Shown piece after piece: positions 9,506 to 17,190 of a DNA stretch of 64,000 nucleotides. The notes below the pieces were generated by a model, which saw only the letters and a program-made list of their open reading frames with translations, searched no databases and was not told the DNA's origin. The stretch spans positions 91,575-155,574 of the forward strand of contig JBGULC010000028.1 of assembly GCA_045114775.1 (NCBI GenBank), in the 5' to 3' direction. How positions within the stretch are numbered: position 1 is the first letter of the stretch; the number at the start of each line of letters is the position of its first letter. The translations under genes and the position numbers were made by a program. The stretch comes from UBA3792 sp045114775 (GTDB lineage: Bacteria; Bacillota; Clostridia; Christensenellales; CAG-138).

Positions 9506-9805
9506 TCACCCGATCTCCTGCCGGATCGAATGCGGCGTCCGGCACCTCTCACCGGACGCCATATTCTGCGGTATTGAAGGACAGAATACTATCGGATCTA
9601 TGTCAATAATCTTTCCAAGCATAACATGAGCTAGTTCGCGACATCCACCATCACATAGATCCTTTTTAGCACACTCCGAGCACATATCCGGTAGGTAATT
9701 CCGGTTTTGAAATGCAAACCAATATGCATTATTCCGGAAAGTGCTCTTAGAAGTTCGCTTTTCGGCGATGATCAACAAACCTGGACGGCGTCTGGAAAAG
9801 TCCAA
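9506..9805 (-). pseudogene. Radical-SAM/SPASM peptide maturase remnant
   Basis: A 99-residue open frame starts with TTG and has no good ribosome site. It contains CSECAKKDLCDGGCR, then a downstream DP...FC. This matches the C-terminal SPASM auxiliary iron-sulfur cluster motif (CxxC, CxGGCR, DPxxxC) of RiPP-modifying radical-SAM enzymes. Upstream there is no radical-SAM CxxxCxxC and no continuous frame, so about the last quarter of the gene survives. It lies directly upstream of the exporter, where a maturase would sit. The identification rests on cysteine spacing only. Confidence 0.6.
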
Positions 9806-9817
9806 AAAACCAGACGT

Positions 9818-10003
9818 TTAATCATCATCAAAAGCAATACCGCTAAACTCATCAATGGCATGTTCATTCGAATTCTCATAGAAAGCATCATTTCCGTAAA
9901 CATCTCTAATAGGGATAATCGCATCTTCCCGGAAGAGTTTATTCTCTGGTGCGTCTCCCGATTACGAGACCGCCAAAGGAGAAATATAGCACTGCTTGTT
10001 CAA
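9818..10003 (-). pseudogene. Possible broken RiPP-precursor-like small ORF
   Basis: One minus-strand frame reads from a TTG at 10003 as LNKQCYISPLAVS, meets a TAA at 9962-9964 and then stays open for another 47 codons. The second part is acidic (REDAIIPIRDVYGNDAF) and ends in FDDD before TAA at 9818. Short Firmicute peptides starting M-K-x-x-Y-x-S-P followed by an acidic tail are a recurrent class, some of them RiPP precursors. It precedes the SPASM remnant in the same orientation. The in-frame stop and missing Shine-Dalgarno site indicate that it is dead, if it ever was a gene. Confidence 0.3.
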
Positions 10004-10151
10004 TGTGTTTCTAAAAATGTAGTAAATCCGTAGTTTAGAACAGAGACAGGGACAATCTGCCGATGCATATTGTAATTGACCATGCATTTCGACAGCAGGC
10101 AATACTCCGCGTGTGCAGTAAAAGAAAACAAAAAACACAGAGATAAGAATA

Positions 10152-10178
10152 CCCCCGAAAACGCAGTGTTTTCGGGGG
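10152..10178 (-). terminator. Strong hairpin terminator downstream of the lipoprotein gene
   Basis: An 11-bp perfect stem, CCCCCGAAAAC paired with GTTTTCGGGGG, has a 5-nt loop. On the minus strand it is followed by the U-rich TATTCTTATCT, so it probably ends the 11731-10341 operon. Confidence 0.6.
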
Positions 10179-10198
10179 ATGGCGTCCTCAGCGCGTTA

Positions 10199-10309
10199 CG
10201 GCGCTGCTTTGGATTTGAAGGACAGGGAAGCAGCGCCGAGCAGTCGGCTTCGCCGCCTGTACAAACGCGCGGCGTTCTGCTTGGGAGTCCCGCTGTTGCT
10301 GCCGGGACA
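10199..10309. repeat. Cluster of inverted repeats in noncoding DNA
   Basis: Three stems follow one another: CGGCGCTGCTT/AAGCAGCGCCG (10199-10209 with 10228-10238, perfect 11 bp), CGGC-TTC-GCCG (10245-10255), and GTCCCG/CGGGAC (10288-10309). The stretch has no coding frame. It may be a structured 3' UTR of the lipoprotein mRNA or a remnant of a small mobile repeat. Confidence 0.4.
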
Positions 10310-10340
10310 TTTTAACAGTCCCTTTCGCTTTACACGAAAA

Positions 10341-10892
10341 TTATTTGCCGGTGCTGTTTCCGAGCAGCAAAGTGTTCAGCGACTCGCTGAGAGAGTGATC
10401 CCAGCCTTCTGCCGTATCGCAGATCGAAACGAAGAGCTTATCATTGCCGCCGATCACATTGCTGAGCCTGTTGCCGAACATCTCGGGGCCCTCATCCGCG
10501 TCGAGACCGTTCAGGATCTGCATATTGTAGGTGTATTCCTTGCCGTCCTTCTTTGCGTAGACAATATAGGCATAAACGGATTTTTCCGGATCGCCTTCAC
10601 CCTCGAACGCGACAACACTGTTCGCGGTAAACGGCACAGCCTTGTTTGCTTCCTTGCCGTCGACCGTGACCTTAAAGCCCTTGATCGAATCCTGCACGTG
10701 CAGGTCGAAGTAGATTTCGCCGTCCTTCACAAAGGACAGTTTGTCGACGAACTTCGTATCCTCCTGAACGGCGGCAGCGTTTCCGCTTCCGTTCGGATCA
10801 ATGGGTTCTACGCGCGTTTCTTCGATCTTCGTGCAAGCAAAGACCGAAAGGGACATCACGATGACGAGTAACAATACGACCAGTTTCTTCAT
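10341..10892 (-). CDS. Small lipoprotein of unknown function
   Basis: A 183-residue protein with a lipoprotein signal peptide (MKKLVVLLLVIVMSLSVFAC, predicted lipidated Cys20), a short low-complexity linker and a soluble domain of about 140 residues. I recognise no family. The start has a clear AGAAGGAG site. It begins 35 nt after the YugP-like membrane protein and is probably co-transcribed with it, so the two may act together at the outer face of the membrane. The operon ends at the hairpin at 10152-10178. Confidence 0.75.
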   Translation of the reverse strand: MKKLVVLLLVIVMSLSVFACTKIEETRVEPIDPNGSGNAAAVQEDTKFVDKLSFVKDGEIYFDLHVQDSIKGFKVTVDGKEANKAVPFTANSVVAFEGEGDPEKSVYAYIVYAKKDGKEYTYNMQILNGLDADEGPEMFGNRLSNVIGGNDKLFVSICDTAEGWDHSLSESLNTLLLGNSTGK

Positions 10893-10927
10893 TTGTTCTT
10901 TCTCCTTCTGTTTATATTACTGCATCC

Positions 10928-11731
10928 TCAGCTCTTTGAGCCGCCGCGCACCTTGATCAGAATCTCCAGTACCCACTGGATGACGCGCAGGACTTCAAGA
11001 ATGAAGTCGCAGATATACGAAATGATGTAGGTGTCGAACACCTTTTTCATGACCGCCATTTCGGACTCGTTTGCGAGACCGTATTCACGGATCATTTCAA
11101 GCGCAAGCTCGTTCGCCTTCTTTTCGACCGGGATGTTCAGCATCGTCACGATGAAGCCGGCAATCAGCAGCAGACCGCCGAGCGCCATGCCGATCATTGT
11201 AAACACACCGCTCGTTTTCATCAGGAACAGATCGATCACAACGCTGAGCAGGATCACCGGAAGGAACAGGAACGGTCCGAAAATTCCGATTACAGATAGG
11301 CGGTTGCGCAGAAGCGTTGCCCTGTCGCCCTGTTCGCACAGTTTTGCAAGACCCGCCTTCTGCACGCCGAGCGCCGTTGCAGTAACGGACTTCTTGTCGT
11401 CGATCTTGAAGAGAATGCTGCGCAGATAGATCGTTTTGGTAAAGACGTTGTAATAGTTTCCGAACAGAACGCCGCGGATGATGCCCGCCTTCTTGACCTT
11501 GATGTGCGTGAGCCCGTCCTTGTCAAGCACGAACCGCGCTGCTTCCGCGCCGGTCATGTGAGAAGAGATCGGCATCTTGTTCGCTTTCCAGTAGCGAACC
11601 GCGATGAGAATCTTCATTACGAGAGCAACGATCGCCATGATAACGACGAGCAACGATACGACCAAATACGCGATCGAAAGCGCGTCGTGATTCATTACGC
11701 CTTCCAAAATTTCCCTTCCGACTTCTTCCAT
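10928..11731 (-). CDS. YugP-like membrane protein lacking the zinc-protease active site
   Basis: A 267-residue protein with an N-terminal transmembrane helix (20-45) and two further helices near 140-195. The order of features matches the YugP family of membrane zinc metallopeptidases: MTGAEAARFVLDKDGL at 59-74, the TKTIYLR strand, two helices, then a NIPVEKKANELAL segment. In YugP proteins the active site reads AAHEVGHA. Here the collinear residues 116-130 read SVTATALGVQKAGLAK, so both His and the Glu are replaced (Q124, K125, L128). If the alignment is right, this is a catalytically dead homologue, possibly a binding or scaffold protein. It is the first gene of an operon with the lipoprotein at 10341-10892, and GGGAG precedes its ATG. 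Confidence 0.75.
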   Translation of the reverse strand: MEEVGREILEGVMNHDALSIAYLVVSLLVVIMAIVALVMKILIAVRYWKANKMPISSHMTGAEAARFVLDKDGLTHIKVKKAGIIRGVLFGNYYNVFTKTIYLRSILFKIDDKKSVTATALGVQKAGLAKLCEQGDRATLLRNRLSVIGIFGPFLFLPVILLSVVIDLFLMKTSGVFTMIGMALGGLLLIAGFIVTMLNIPVEKKANELALEMIREYGLANESEMAVMKKVFDTYIISYICDFILEVLRVIQWVLEILIKVRGGSKS

Positions 11732-11762
11732 AGTTTTCTCCCTTCACTTCGATTAATTTTAT

Positions 11763-11791
11763 AATATAGCACATATACACCTGAATTACAA
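11763..11791 (-). promoter_or_regulatory. Promoter of the YugP-like/lipoprotein operon
   Basis: Minus strand: -35 TTGTAA, 17-bp spacer, -10 TATATT, about 25 nt upstream of the GGGAG site of the gene ending at 11731. Confidence 0.55.
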
Positions 11792-11823
11792 GGAATGCGG
11801 ACGCTTTTCTTTTGCGAAAAAAG

Positions 11824-12035
11824 CTGATACAATAGCGGTATCATCAGAGCGGAGGGTTTGCATGGCGCAGGTTCGCATCGCAGGCATACAGTTTTTGCAG
11901 AGAGAAACAAAATCGCAGACGTACGAACACATGTTCTTTTCTCCTTTACCTGCGTTCGTTGGTTCCTTGATGAAAACAGAAAAGCGCGCCGCCCTGTCCC
12001 GTCGGAACAAAGCGCGCGTGCCTCACTTATGCTGA
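11824..12035 (+). pseudogene. 5' remnant of a nitrilase-family gene with its upstream inverted repeat
   Basis: The segment copies the start of the intact gene at 26065. Both have CTTTTCTTTTG, then CTGATAC-7 nt-GTATCA, a GGAGG-like site and an ATG. The first codons read MAQVRIAGIQFLQRETKSQT here, against an intact paralogue beginning with KIAGIQLLQKATKPETY. After about 24 codons the similarity stops, and the frame ends at 12035 without the catalytic Glu, Lys or Cys. It is a truncated duplicate. The promoter-like part is well preserved, so a short transcript could still be made. Confidence 0.65.
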
Positions 12036-12319
12036 AATAAGAATTTGTCTGTCTGATGATACGCCTTATGCTCATTTTGTCAAGTCCTTCTATCCCTATT
12101 GTAACAGTATATTTTAATTAATAACAACAAAAAACGGCTCCGGAATCAAGATATTCCAATACATTTTCTTCATTGTTTTCTGTACATAATCCCGCACGTT
12201 ATCGGGACAAGTATCGCGCTGCCGCGCAGCAGATTTCAACTCTGTCGATCGATATATCGGCGCTCGGCCCGCGCATGTCTTTTGCAGGATCCGTTTCTTC
12301 CGAAGATCGGTCCGAGCAC
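12036..12319. other. AT-rich intergenic region without a gene
   Basis: Low-GC sequence lies between the nitrilase remnant and the promoter of the TagF-like gene. The short open frames have no ribosome sites or motifs. I see nothing supportable in it. Confidence 0.4.
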
Positions 12320-12348
12320 TGGACAGATACACGGAAGTATGATACATT
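12320..12348 (+). promoter_or_regulatory. Promoter upstream of the TagF-like gene
   Basis: -35 TGGACA and -10 TACATT are separated by 17 bp, about 45 nt before the ATG at 12395. Confidence 0.4.
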
Positions 12349-12394
12349 ATAGTTGGTATACAGAGAAATCAAACTCAGGCAGAGGTCGCGTAAA

Positions 12395-13513
12395 ATGTTC
12401 CGTCGTTCACTGAAACAGTTTTTGAAGAACATACTGAACCGCATAGTTCTTCCCTTCATATATGCGGTCCATCGGCGGTCTCCTGTTGAAAAAGGAAAGA
12501 TCCTGTTTGCGGACAGCAATTCCGATTCCATGCCGGAAAGCATGGTCGTTATTTACGATGCTCTGAAAAACAGGGGAGAAAATGTCCGCTGCTGTTTTTC
12601 TGATTTTCGCAAGCGCAGCACCGCTCAGATCGTTTCCTATCTGAGATCCTTCATGAAAGAGTATGCAACCGCAGAGTACGTGTTTATCTGCAACTATTTT
12701 TTGCCGGTCAATTCCTGTAAAAAGCGTGAAGAAACGACCGTCGTCCAGTTATGGCATTCCTGCGGTCTTCTGAAAAAGTTTGCGTATGACACCGAAGAAG
12801 ACATCTCTCCGTCCTATCACGGGGATGTCACAAAGAACATTTCCCTGATAACCGTGAGCTCCGCCGCCTGCGTACCGGTGTGGCAAAACGCGCTCAGGCT
12901 GAATGATCTTCGTCGAAGCATCGTTCGGGCAACCGGCGTCAGCAGAACGGACGTCCTGTTTGATCCGGTCTGGCAGGCGTCCTGCCGAAGTCGCTTTGCG
13001 CAGCTTTACCCATCCCTTTCCGGCAAGAAGATCATTCTGTATGCTCCCACCTTCCGCGGACTTGCTTCCGAACCGCGTCTGGTCGGCTACGATGCGATCC
13101 TCGCGCTGGAATCCTCGCTCGGTCCGGAGTGGGCGGTCGTGAAGAAGCTCCATCCGCACCTCTCCGATCCACATTCCGTTCCCATGACCAGCACAGAGCT
13201 GTTCCCATGCGCCGATATACTGATTACCGATTACTCGTCGCTGCTCTTTGAATACATTCTGCTGGAAAAGCCATTCATTATATTTGCGCCTGATTATGAA
13301 GAATACCGGCGCACAAGAGGGTTCTATGAGGATCCCGCTTTATTCCCCGGTGAATTTGTCACCGACGCAAACGATCTTCCGGCCGCTGTCAAAAGATGCT
13401 GCGGAAGAAAGGCGGACGACGTCTATCACGCCTTCAAGAAGCATCACTCCGGCTCCTGCGACGGAAATGCGACCGAAAGGATCCTTTCTTCAATCGGTCT
13501 CCCGTCGGTCTGA
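12395..13513 (+). CDS. CDP-glycerol/CDP-polyol phosphotransferase (TagB/TagF family)
   Basis: A 372-residue protein of the CDP-glycerol:poly(glycerophosphate) glycerophosphotransferase family. The ATG at 12395 with AGAGG upstream is preferred to an earlier TTG. Family signatures are VVQLWHSCGLLKKF with the catalytic His, KKLHPHLSD, and ITDYSSLLFEYILLEKP near the C-terminus, where CDP-polyol is bound. The enzyme acts at the inner membrane face and adds a polyol-phosphate unit to a lipid-linked acceptor. At this length it lacks extra membrane or oligomerisation domains, so it may be a primer-type enzyme (TagB-like) rather than a long-chain polymerase. It faces a second family member at 17909-19225 across the acyltransferase and gat-like genes. 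Confidence 0.85.
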   Translation: MFRRSLKQFLKNILNRIVLPFIYAVHRRSPVEKGKILFADSNSDSMPESMVVIYDALKNRGENVRCCFSDFRKRSTAQIVSYLRSFMKEYATAEYVFICNYFLPVNSCKKREETTVVQLWHSCGLLKKFAYDTEEDISPSYHGDVTKNISLITVSSAACVPVWQNALRLNDLRRSIVRATGVSRTDVLFDPVWQASCRSRFAQLYPSLSGKKIILYAPTFRGLASEPRLVGYDAILALESSLGPEWAVVKKLHPHLSDPHSVPMTSTELFPCADILITDYSSLLFEYILLEKPFIIFAPDYEEYRRTRGFYEDPALFPGEFVTDANDLPAAVKRCCGRKADDVYHAFKKHHSGSCDGNATERILSSIGLPSV

Positions 13514-13577
13514 CATCGTGTAACCCCAGAAAAAGAATTCGCCCGTTCGGAAACGGGCGTTCGGAAAGGTTTAGTAT

Positions 13578-14738
13578 ATGAAAAAAGCAATTGCAACCGA
13601 AGTCGTACCAACCTACACAAAAAACCGCAGCATTGAGATTCTTCGATTTCTCTTTGCTTTGGTCATCCTTCACTTTCACTTTTTCAGTCTCTCCGGCGTC
13701 TTGACAAAAGCAGAAGCCGCAAAATTCTGGTTTCATTACGGCAATCTTGCGGTCGAGTTTTTCTTCCTGGTTTCCGGATATTTGATGGCGGCAAGCGCGT
13801 TTCGTTTGATAGAATCATCAAATGCCGATAAAGGCGCGCCTCTTTCCATCGGAGAAAGCACAGTAGCGTTTATGAAGCGAAAGCTCGGCGGCGTATTTGT
13901 GACGGTCGTGCTGTGCTGGATTTTCGCGTTTACTCTGTGTCAGGTTTTTGCAAAGGATCACAGCTTTAAAACGATACTGGAACGTCTGTATACGAGCTTT
14001 TTTGAGGTCTTCATGCTCAGGAATGCAGGGTTCCGCATCTATTCCACATTCAATCCTTCCTGGTATATTTCGGCAATGCTGCTGACAATGCTCATTTGCT
14101 ACCCGCTTATTCTGAAGTTTAAAAAGTCTTATCTGTATGTGATCGCACCTGCCGCCGCAATCTTTGTTCTCGGCTACATGAATCATGAGTCCTCAAGTCT
14201 GACAAACGTCAGTTCCTACATGGGCGTGTTTTATAAATGTCAGCTTCGCGCAATAGGAGAAATAAATCTCGGAGCCGTTTTATACGGAATCGCGCGCAAG
14301 CTCAGAACCGTTTCGTTCTCTCGGTTCGGTATCATCCTTCTCTCGCTGCTTGAAATAGCTGGATATGCCCATGCTTTCTACTACATGTGCGCGATCCATT
14401 CCAAGAGCGCCGATTTTGTTATGCTTGCAATTCTCGCCGCAGCTGTCTGCATTTCGTTCAGTCAGCGGACCCTCCTTGGACGGATTGCAGACGCAATCCC
14501 CTTAAAAATCACGGTGTTTCTCGGAAAGTTCAGCCTTCCTTTGTACCTGTGCCACGGCGTTATTTGCAGCAGAATCGTTCGTCTGCTGTATCGTAAACTC
14601 GGATTTGGAATCAAACTCTATGTATGCGGGATGGCCGTTATCATCGCCGTTGCACTTGTAATGATGGCGCTTACGCAGATCATAAAAAAATGGGCTCTCC
14701 CGTTTATGAAGAGCCTCATTGTCCGTAAATCCGAATGA
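13578..14738 (+). CDS. Acyltransferase 3 family membrane protein
   Basis: A 386-residue protein with about ten hydrophobic helices. The acyltransferase-3 (OafA/WecH-like) signature is at the N-terminus: RSIEILRFLFALVILHFHFF, then NLAVEFFFLVSGYLMA. The family O-acetylates or succinylates surface sugars and teichoic-acid residues using a cytoplasmic acyl donor. Shine-Dalgarno GGAAAGG precedes the ATG. A GCCCGTT/AACGGGC hairpin lies in the 64-nt gap after the TagF-like gene and has no U-run, so the two are probably co-transcribed. The context suggests modification of the polyol-phosphate polymer encoded here. Its C-terminus is only 15 nt from the convergent gatZ-like gene. Confidence 0.85.
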   Translation: MKKAIATEVVPTYTKNRSIEILRFLFALVILHFHFFSLSGVLTKAEAAKFWFHYGNLAVEFFFLVSGYLMAASAFRLIESSNADKGAPLSIGESTVAFMKRKLGGVFVTVVLCWIFAFTLCQVFAKDHSFKTILERLYTSFFEVFMLRNAGFRIYSTFNPSWYISAMLLTMLICYPLILKFKKSYLYVIAPAAAIFVLGYMNHESSSLTNVSSYMGVFYKCQLRAIGEINLGAVLYGIARKLRTVSFSRFGIILLSLLEIAGYAHAFYYMCAIHSKSADFVMLAILAAAVCISFSQRTLLGRIADAIPLKITVFLGKFSLPLYLCHGVICSRIVRLLYRKLGFGIKLYVCGMAVIIAVALVMMALTQIIKKWALPFMKSLIVRKSE

Positions 14739-14753
14739 ATCGGGAGGAATCCG

Positions 14754-16082
14754 TCAGAAGATCCAGCCGATCATATAGTTCAGCTTGGTTGCGTAGTTAT
14801 AGTCTTCGATCCTGTCGATAACGTGGTCCTTTACAAGCTCCGCGGCTTTCAGGGCCATTTTCCCGTCGCGGATCTTGATGTACTGTGTCGGCATGTACTG
14901 ATGCAGCAATCCGAGCGGGATATGCGTGTTGTCCAGATTGTAGTACAGCTTTTCGATCGCATTCTGAATGTCTTTGTCCGCGAAATAATAGCGGCTGCGA
15001 TCCGAGAGGCTGTACTTTCTTTTCAGCTTTTGCTCCTCATCCGTTCCCTTGTAATAGACCTGCCAATTCTTGGGCTCCTGCATCATCTTCTGCTCGATGA
15101 GGCTTTCAAGATTCGCTCTCTTTTCTTCTGGGATCAGCTCCCTTTCGATCATGCTGAGCGCAAACAATCCTTCCCTCGCGGCAAACGTCAGCGCGGGTCC
15201 CACCTTCAGAATCGCGACGCCGTCCTCTACCATTTCTTTCAACTGTCTCGGCGGCTGATAATCCGTTGAATGCCCTTCCAGCACAATCCCGGGATGCTGA
15301 GCGATCGCCTTGCTCAAGGCGGTCGTTTCGACCCGGTTATAGCGGGCAATGTTCTCATCGCCGAATTCGACCCCCGGCTGCACGACGACCGCAACAATGG
15401 ACGAGAAAAGATGTTCTATACCGAGCTTATTAAACTCCTCCCGATAGATTCGGATTGTTTCGTGCAGATCGTCTGCTTTGGTGATCGCGATCTGGTCCGT
15501 GACCTCCTGCTCCCCGCCCGGAATCGGTACTTCACTGCCGATTACATAAGAAGGCCTCTGCTCGTTTGGATTATCGCGCAACAGTTCCTGATACGCTTCC
15601 TCACAGACCTGAAACAGCTCCGCGCCGCGGCGCGCTATGGTTCGAACCGAAAGCGGCTGATTCGCCGGATCGTCCCCAAGGCGCATACTGGTATCCAGAT
15701 GGATCTTTTTGTATCCTGCAAGGACGTATTCCCTGACGAGCTCCTTTGCTTTTGCCATCGCGTCTGCTTCCGGCTCCTTGCACCAGACCAACGGCCCGAG
15801 ATGGTCTCCCCCCAGAATGATACGATCTCTCGAAAAGCTGACCTTGTCCGCGATCTCATACACAAACTGCTTGAATTCCTTCGGCCGCATTCCGGTATAG
15901 CCGCCGTACTGATTGACTTGATTGGAGGTACCCTCGATCAGTATGTCGTCGCCGAAGCGTTTCCCCTGCTGAAGGCAGGCCTCGATAACGATTCCGCTCG
16001 CCGTACAGTAGGACGGGATGCCGCAATGGATTCCCATCTGGCGCTTGAAGATCATATCATGAAAAGCGTCTCTGATTTCCAT
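14754..16082 (-). CDS. gatZ: GatZ/KbaZ-family protein (tagatose-bisphosphate aldolase non-catalytic subunit / ketose-6-phosphate 4-epimerase candidate)
   Basis: A 442-residue protein with the family's typical length and motifs: GIPSYCTASGIVIEAC at the start, ILIEGTSNQVNQYGGYTGM, IILGGDHLGPLVW, IHLDTSMRLGDD and SEVPIPGGEQEV. In enterobacteria GatZ/KbaZ is the chaperone-like partner of the aldolase GatY/KbaY. No GatY partner is encoded in this window. Some family members have been reported to act alone as 4-epimerases of ketoses or ketose 6-phosphates. Here it is the last gene of an operon with a GatD-like dehydrogenase, a TarI-like cytidylyltransferase and a TagF-like polymerase. I infer that it supplies tagatose 6-phosphate for a hexitol-phosphate polymer. 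A degradative role is possible, but no PTS or other catabolic gene is present. AAGGAG precedes the ATG. Confidence 0.85.
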   Translation of the reverse strand: MEIRDAFHDMIFKRQMGIHCGIPSYCTASGIVIEACLQQGKRFGDDILIEGTSNQVNQYGGYTGMRPKEFKQFVYEIADKVSFSRDRIILGGDHLGPLVWCKEPEADAMAKAKELVREYVLAGYKKIHLDTSMRLGDDPANQPLSVRTIARRGAELFQVCEEAYQELLRDNPNEQRPSYVIGSEVPIPGGEQEVTDQIAITKADDLHETIRIYREEFNKLGIEHLFSSIVAVVVQPGVEFGDENIARYNRVETTALSKAIAQHPGIVLEGHSTDYQPPRQLKEMVEDGVAILKVGPALTFAAREGLFALSMIERELIPEEKRANLESLIEQKMMQEPKNWQVYYKGTDEEQKLKRKYSLSDRSRYYFADKDIQNAIEKLYYNLDNTHIPLGLLHQYMPTQYIKIRDGKMALKAAELVKDHVIDRIEDYNYATKLNYMIGWIF

Positions 16083-16125
16083 ACATTACTCCTTCCGAAA
16101 ACTCTTTATCATCCTTTGCGAATAC

Positions 16126-17175
16126 TCAACGTTCGCTGTCGATCAGGATCTTGCCTTTTACCTGCCCGGGTGTTTTGTACAGTTCAAATGCATCCTTGAT
16201 TTGGCTGAGCGGCAGTATGCGATCGATCATCTGCTCGTCGGCGATGAGGTCCCCCGCATGAAAATGCTTCGCCGTCATCGTCCACTCTTTTCCGGGAAAC
16301 GGCGCGCTGTAGGACATCCACGAACCGGTCAGAAGGAACTCCTTGCGATTCATCTGCTCCCACTCCCGTACGGTGAAGCCGATCGGTTCTTTCGGTGTTC
16401 CCACCATGCAAATATGCGCTTTGTTCGCCGCCAGGCGGAAGGATTCCTTCATGGAATCTACATTTCCCGAGCAATCGATCACATAATCAAAGCCTTTTCC
16501 GTCGGTAAACTGCATCAATCTGTCATAATAATCCGCATCGAGCGTGCTGACGGTGAGCTCGGCGCCCATTTTTTTTGCAAGCGGCAACTTCTCTCTGCTG
16601 CGGTTGACCGCAGCGATTCTGGATGCTCCGAGGATCCTTCCCCATTGGATCGTGAACAGTCCGATCATCCCGCAGCCCAGAACGATCAGGCTCTTTCCCT
16701 CGCAAAAGTCGGCACAGTACAGCCCGTGAAGCGCAACTGAGGAGGGTTCGAACAGCGCTCCTTTGACAAAGCTGACGTCATCGTCAAATTTAAAAACGTT
16801 CTGTTCAGGGACCGTAACGTACTGGGCAAAGCTGCCTTGTCTTCTTGAGCCGATAAAGCTGTAATGCGAACAAAGCGAATAATTGCCGTTTTGACAGTCT
16901 TCGCATTCCATGCAGGGAACAAGCGGGATCCCCGCTACGCGATCTCCCGGCTTTACGGAAGTCACATTACTTCCCACCTTGTCAATAACACCGGAAAACT
17001 CATGTCCGAGCACGTTCGGGAAGAAATGGCATGCGTTTCCGTTGACCCGCGGGACATCCGAACCGCAGATCCCGGTATACTTAACCTTCACCCGGACCTC
17101 GTTTTCTTTGGGGATCGGCGTCTGCATCTCCTCATAACGAATATCAAACGGTGCGTGAACAACTCCGGCAAACAT
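16126..17175 (-). CDS. gatD: Zinc-dependent polyol-phosphate dehydrogenase, GatD-like
   Basis: A 349-residue medium-chain dehydrogenase. Structural and catalytic zinc residues are visible: CGSDVPRV, GHEFSGVI, and the CxxCxxG...C cluster in PCMECEDCQNGNYSLC. The Rossmann motif is VLGCGMIGLF. Two stretches resemble galactitol-1-phosphate 5-dehydrogenase more than generic alcohol dehydrogenases: YSFIGSRRQGSFAQY and LTGSWMSYSAPFPGKEW. GatD interconverts galactitol 1-phosphate and tagatose 6-phosphate with NAD(H). Next to a cytidylyltransferase it occupies the place of TarJ, which makes the polyol phosphate by reduction. I therefore infer a biosynthetic direction: tagatose 6-phosphate to galactitol 1-phosphate. 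The gene starts 15 nt after the cytidylyltransferase, behind GGAGGAAG. Confidence 0.85.
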   Translation of the reverse strand: MFAGVVHAPFDIRYEEMQTPIPKENEVRVKVKYTGICGSDVPRVNGNACHFFPNVLGHEFSGVIDKVGSNVTSVKPGDRVAGIPLVPCMECEDCQNGNYSLCSHYSFIGSRRQGSFAQYVTVPEQNVFKFDDDVSFVKGALFEPSSVALHGLYCADFCEGKSLIVLGCGMIGLFTIQWGRILGASRIAAVNRSREKLPLAKKMGAELTVSTLDADYYDRLMQFTDGKGFDYVIDCSGNVDSMKESFRLAANKAHICMVGTPKEPIGFTVREWEQMNRKEFLLTGSWMSYSAPFPGKEWTMTAKHFHAGDLIADEQMIDRILPLSQIKDAFELYKTPGQVKGKILIDSER

Positions 17176-17190
17176 AGCGGCGCTTCCTCC

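Noticed and set aside
9707..10033. Plus-strand frame opposite the maturase remnant
   Set aside because: No motif or ribosome site. The minus strand carries the SPASM cysteine pattern.
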